Of a stretch of 64,000 bases of DNA, positions 61,117 to 64,000 are shown in pieces. Position numbers and translations under genes: made by a program. Location: the NCBI RefSeq assembly GCF_041200175.1, contig NZ_CP165727.1, positions 6,933,501-6,997,500 on the forward strand, written 5' to 3'. This stretch comes from Streptomyces sp. R33 (lineage in GTDB: Bacteria; Actinomycetota; Actinomycetes; Streptomycetales; Streptomycetaceae). The notes beneath the pieces were generated by a model. It worked only from the letters and a program-made list of their open reading frames with translations, was not told where the DNA came from and made no database searches. The first letter of the stretch is position 1; every line of letters begins with the position of its first letter.

Positions 61117-62787
61117 CTACTCGCCGGACAGCACCGCCTGAGCGGCCACACGGGCCTCGTCGGCGCTGTCCGCCGCACGCGCCGCGGCAGCGGCACGCTC
61201 ACACTGCGCCAGCGTGTGCTTGGCGAGCGTCGCCCGCACGTAGGGAATCGAAGCGGCACCCATCGAAAGAGAGGTGACACCCAGACCCGTCAGCACACAG
61301 GCCAGCAGCGGGTCGGAAGCGGCCTCGCCACAGACGCCGCAGCTCTTGCCCTCGGCCCTGGCAGCCTCGGCCGACATGGCGATCAGGTCGAGCAGCGCCG
61401 GCTGCCACGGGTCCTGCAGCCGCGACACCGCACCGACCTGACGGTCGGCGGCGAACGCGTACTGGGCCAGGTCGTTGGTGCCCAGCGACAGGAACTCGAC
61501 CTCCTGCAGGATCGAGCGCGCCCGCAGCGCAGCGGACGGGATCTCCACCATCGCGCCGAACTTCGCCTTCAGCCCGGCCTCGCGGCACGCGTCCGCGAAC
61601 GCCCTCGCGTCGATCCGGTCGGCCACCATCGGAGCCATGACCTCGAGGTAGACCGGCAGGCCCTCGGCCGCCTTGGCCAGCGCGGTGAGCTGCGTGCGCA
61701 GCACGTCCGGGTGGTCCAGCAGCGACCGCAGACCGCGCACGCCGAGCGCCGGGTTCGGCTCGTCGGCCGGCGTCAGGAAGTCCAGCGGCTTGTCGGCACC
61801 GGCGTCCAGGACGCGTACGACCACACGACCCTCGGGGAAGGCCTCGAGCACCTTGCGGTACGACTCGATCTGCTTCTCCTCGGACGGCGCCTTCTTGCTG
61901 TCGTCCAGGAACAGGAACTCGGTACGGAACAGGCCCACACCCTCGGCTCCGGCCTCCACGGCCGCCGGCACGTCCGCCGGACCGCCGACGTTGGCCAGCA
62001 GCGGCACCTTGTGACCGTCGGAGGTCGCACCCGGACCGGACGAGGCCGCGAGAGCGGCCTTGCGCTCGGCGGCCGCGGCCTCCAGCTCGGCCCGCTTCTC
62101 GGCGGTGGGCTCGACGAACAGGTCACCCGTGCTGCCGTCGACGGCGATGACCGTGCCCTCGGCGATCTCACCGGCACCCGGCAGCGCCACGATCGCCGGC
62201 ACGCCCAGCGCCCGCGCGAGGATCGCGCTGTGGCTGGTCGGGCCGCCCTCCTCGGTCACGAAGCCGAGGACGAGCGCCGGGTCGAGCAGCGCGGTGTCGG
62301 CGGGGGCCAGGTCCCGCGCGATCAGCACGTACGGCTCGTCGCTGTCCGGCACACCCGGCATCGGCACACCGAGCAGCCGCGCCACGATCCGGTTCCTGAC
62401 GTCATCCAGGTCGGCCACCCGGCCGGCCATGTACTCCCCGGCTCCCGCGAGCAGGTCACGGTACGAGGCGAACGCGTCGTACACCCCGCGCTCGGCGGTG
62501 CTGCCGACAGCGATGCGCCGGTCCACGTCCGCCATCAGCTCGGGGTCCGTGGCGATCATCGCCTGGGCCTCGAGCACGTGCTGGGCCTCGCCGCCGGCCA
62601 GCTGGCCGCGCGCGATCAGGTCGGCGGACACAGCCTCCACGGCTTTGCGGGCGCGCCCCTGTTCGCGCTCCGCCTCGTCCGCGGTGATCTGCTTGGCCGG
62701 CGGCTCGAGAACCGCCGTGCCCATGTGCCGCACCTCGCCGATCGCCACCCCGTGGCTCACGCCGACGCCTCGCAGCGTTGTCTCCAT
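61117..62787 (-). CDS. ptsI: PTS enzyme I (phosphoenolpyruvate-protein phosphotransferase)
   Basis: Enzyme I takes the phosphate from phosphoenolpyruvate and passes it to HPr, starting the sugar phosphotransferase cascade. In this 556-residue protein the phospho-accepting His 186 is in GGPTSHSAILAR. The PEP-binding C-terminal barrel shows GLFRTEFLFLDD, GIMVEIPSA-like GAMVEIPSAAL, FLSLGTNDLAQYAFA and the active-site Cys in SCGVCGEAA. ATG 62787 is clear. crr lies 75 bp upstream on the same strand; HPr is encoded elsewhere. Confidence 0.95.
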   Translation of the reverse strand: METTLRGVGVSHGVAIGEVRHMGTAVLEPPAKQITADEAEREQGRARKAVEAVSADLIARGQLAGGEAQHVLEAQAMIATDPELMADVDRRIAVGSTAERGVYDAFASYRDLLAGAGEYMAGRVADLDDVRNRIVARLLGVPMPGVPDSDEPYVLIARDLAPADTALLDPALVLGFVTEEGGPTSHSAILARALGVPAIVALPGAGEIAEGTVIAVDGSTGDLFVEPTAEKRAELEAAAAERKAALAASSGPGATSDGHKVPLLANVGGPADVPAAVEAGAEGVGLFRTEFLFLDDSKKAPSEEKQIESYRKVLEAFPEGRVVVRVLDAGADKPLDFLTPADEPNPALGVRGLRSLLDHPDVLRTQLTALAKAAEGLPVYLEVMAPMVADRIDARAFADACREAGLKAKFGAMVEIPSAALRARSILQEVEFLSLGTNDLAQYAFAADRQVGAVSRLQDPWQPALLDLIAMSAEAARAEGKSCGVCGEAASDPLLACVLTGLGVTSLSMGAASIPYVRATLAKHTLAQCERAAAAARAADSADEARVAAQAVLSGE

Positions 62788-62862
62788 TTCACCCGTCTCC
62801 GATTGAGCGGCGGCCCCGGCCGCCGCGGTGGATGTCCGACCCGCCCGTGTGGGACGGACGCG

Positions 62863-63312
62863 TCACTGCCAGCTGAAGAGAACGTCTCCGGCCTTGACGT
62901 CGCCGTCCTCGTTCATGTCGCCGAGGGCGTCGGCGGTGGCCTCCAGCGCCACGACGGGGCAGATCGGCGACTTGCCGGCGTCCTCGACGGCCTGCGGGTT
63001 CCAGCGGATGACGCCCTGACCGCGGGTCACGGTGTCGCCCTTGTTGACGAGGAGCTCGAAGCCCTCGCCGTTGAGCTGAACGGTGTCGATCCCGAGGTGG
63101 GTGAGTACGCCGTGTCCTTCGCCGTCGACGACGACGTACGCGTGCGGGTGCAGGGAGACGATCACACCGTCGACGGGGGACACCGCCTCCGAGGGCTCAC
63201 GCACGGGGTCAATGGCAGTGCCCGGACCCACCATTGCGCCGGAGAACACCGGATCGGGCACTGCCGCGAGTCCGATGGCGCGCCCGGCGAGTGGGGACGT
63301 CACGCTGGTCAT
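62863..63312 (-). CDS. crr: PTS EIIA component, glucose family
   Basis: This 149-residue IIA-Glc-type phosphocarrier has the active-site His about residue 72 (GHGVLTHLGIDTVQL) and a supporting His about 57 (SLHPHAYVV). It relays phosphate from HPr to an IIB/IIC transporter. In Streptomyces the global crr-ptsI system serves N-acetylglucosamine uptake and is controlled by DasR; a dre-like site is seen 150 bp upstream. It is the first gene of the crr-ptsI pair. Confidence 0.93.
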   Translation of the reverse strand: MTSVTSPLAGRAIGLAAVPDPVFSGAMVGPGTAIDPVREPSEAVSPVDGVIVSLHPHAYVVVDGEGHGVLTHLGIDTVQLNGEGFELLVNKGDTVTRGQGVIRWNPQAVEDAGKSPICPVVALEATADALGDMNEDGDVKAGDVLFSWQ

Positions 63313-63369
63313 GGGGGGCCTCCCAGGGGTGGGGCTTCATCGTGTTGCCGTCACAGCCTGTGCTGTGGC

Positions 63370-63393
63370 GACATACTTTTTGAAGGGTATGTC
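63370..63393. promoter_or_regulatory. Inverted repeat in the crr promoter region
   Basis: GACATAC and GTATGTC form a perfect 7-bp inverted repeat with a ten-base spacer, 58-81 bases upstream of the crr start codon. It is probably part of an operator or promoter. Confidence 0.4.
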
Positions 63394-63461
63394 ATGACAC
63401 GTCCCGGTTCGCACGTAGTGAAGCCCCTGCCAGAGGCCACGACGCGCTGCCGCGACGACGT

Positions 63462-63477
63462 AGTGGACTAGACCATA
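63462..63477. promoter_or_regulatory. DasR-responsive element (dre-like)
   Basis: AGTGGACTAGACCATA matches the known dre consensus AGTGGTCTAGACCACT at 13 of 16 positions. It lies 150 bp upstream of crr, and DasR control of crr-ptsI is established in S. coelicolor. Confidence 0.65.
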
Positions 63478-63490
63478 CGCCTGAATCGAT

Positions 63491-63519
63491 TTGCTTGGGC
63501 ACCACCCGCCCTGTACTGT
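63491..63519 (+). promoter_or_regulatory. Candidate rRNA-operon promoter (upstream)
   Basis: TTGCTT (63491-63496), a 17-base spacer and TACTGT (63514-63519) form a plausible vegetative promoter on the plus strand, pointing towards the rRNA leader. Confidence 0.45.
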
Positions 63520-63665
63520 CGTGACTCCCGCCAGGACGTGCCGCGTGAACATCTCGCGAACAGCTGATGGACGGGACTCCTCCTCTTCAGTGCCGATCTT
63601 GATCTTTTCTTCTCCTCGTATGCCTTTTCGGTAAATCGGGTGAGTGGTCAGGAAGCCGGAAAAGC

Positions 63666-63752
63666 CCTGATAGAGTCGGAATCGCCGGAAAGGGAAAACG
63701 CGAAAGCGAAGACCCCGGAAAGCAAGCGGGACTGACTCTGATAGAGTCGGAA
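63666..63752 (+). promoter_or_regulatory. Two tandem rRNA-operon promoters with identical TAGAGT boxes
   Basis: CTGATAGAGTCGGAA occurs at 63667-63681 and again at 63738-63752, 71 bases apart. TAGAGT is a good -10 box and the surroundings are A-rich for this genome. Multiple tandem promoters of this type precede Streptomyces rRNA operons. The -35 boxes are not obvious. Confidence 0.75.
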
Positions 63753-63799
63753 ACGCAAGAACGAAAGCCCGGAGGAAAGCCCGAGAGGGTGAGTACAAA

Positions 63800-64000
63800 G
63801 GAAGCGTCCGTTCCTTGAGAACTCAACAGCGTGCCAAAAATCAACGCCAGAAGTTGATACCCCGTCCACTTCGGTGGATGAGGTTCCTTTGAAAAAGACC
63901 TGCGAGGTCGCCTTCGGGTGATGCTTGCAGGCAACAACACAGCGAGGACGCAGTGGTCAGTCGGTCATATTCCGACCATGACTGGCCCGCTCAACGTGTG
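63800..64000 (+). other. rRNA operon leader (5' of 16S rRNA), cut by window end
   Basis: CTTGAGAACTCAACAGCGTG (from 63817) is the BoxA-like antitermination region typical of actinobacterial rRNA leaders. It is followed by the less GC-rich AAAATCAACGCCAGAAGTTG stretch and a GGTCAGTCGGTCATATTCCG hairpin region that belongs to the RNase III processing stem. Mature 16S rRNA is not yet reached at base 64000. The region 63313-63800 has no protein gene. Confidence 0.85.

Noticed and set aside
63394..63471. A 25-codon ORF upstream of the rRNA leader
   Set aside because: It overlaps the inverted repeat and the dre-like site, and has no Shine-Dalgarno or conserved feature.
1..64000. CRISPR arrays, tRNA genes and complete insertion sequences
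   Set aside because: No regular repeat-spacer pattern, no cloverleaf-type TTCGA arm in context and no transposase were seen. The tandem repeats near 34.2-36.1 kb have no unique spacers.

Overview
The window is high-GC actinobacterial chromosome, almost certainly Streptomyces. The signs are strong GC bias at third codon positions, frequent GTG/TTG starts, RbpA, an SPW-repeat protein, a conservon (four-gene G-protein operon), a DasR-type site and a typical Streptomyces rRNA leader. From memory, the gene order resembles the S. coelicolor SCO1443-to-SCO1390 stretch, so most of it is core chromosome rather than an island.

Layout. 57-5558: a riboflavin operon (ribD, ribE, the importer ribM, ribBA, ribH) running straight into hisE and hisG. 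5601-8883: a PH-domain membrane protein and two coupled CNNM/CorC-type membrane proteins. 8920-11880: an EccA/CbxX-like AAA ATPase and a small P-loop kinase, both on the minus strand. 12015-16651: a secreted C39-like protein, two small membrane proteins, a TetR regulator and an acyl-CoA dehydrogenase. 16780-17378: a broken phytanoyl-CoA dioxygenase gene. 17462-24963: hypotheticals, a phosphotransferase, an Lrp regulator, an amidohydrolase, ppm1 and fxsA. 25085-29688: rbpA with a SigR-type promoter, an MFS transporter, a glycerophosphodiesterase and a MocR regulator. 29723-34157: an FtsK-like ATPase with a degenerate P-loop and a small membrane partner, an ankyrin protein and a HEAT-repeat protein.

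34158-36104 holds no credible gene. It is a large symmetric element: two inverted copies of a ~475-bp sequence around a 183-bp centre, flanked on both sides by G-rich tandem repeats of 46-49 bp. The outer 190 bp of the two copies are almost identical, and the sequence folds readily. I regard it as the most unusual object here.

36105-38364 is the 5-oxoprolinase operon pxpABC. Divergent from it, 38518-45821 encodes an SMC-type trio (501 aa, 300 aa, 1567 aa) whose order and architecture resemble MksF-MksE-MksB or Wadjet JetA-JetB-JetC, but with no nuclease subunit next to it. 46764-51060 is a conservon. 51320-60030 is metabolic: a thiolase/DUF35 pair, a DUF962 protein, a VanX-like dipeptidase, a Nudix hydrolase, a GH31 glucosidase and acetoacetyl-CoA synthetase. 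61117-63312 holds ptsI and crr of the sugar phosphotransferase system, with a DasR-like site upstream of crr. The window ends inside the promoter/leader region of an rRNA operon; the 16S gene itself should start just beyond base 64000.
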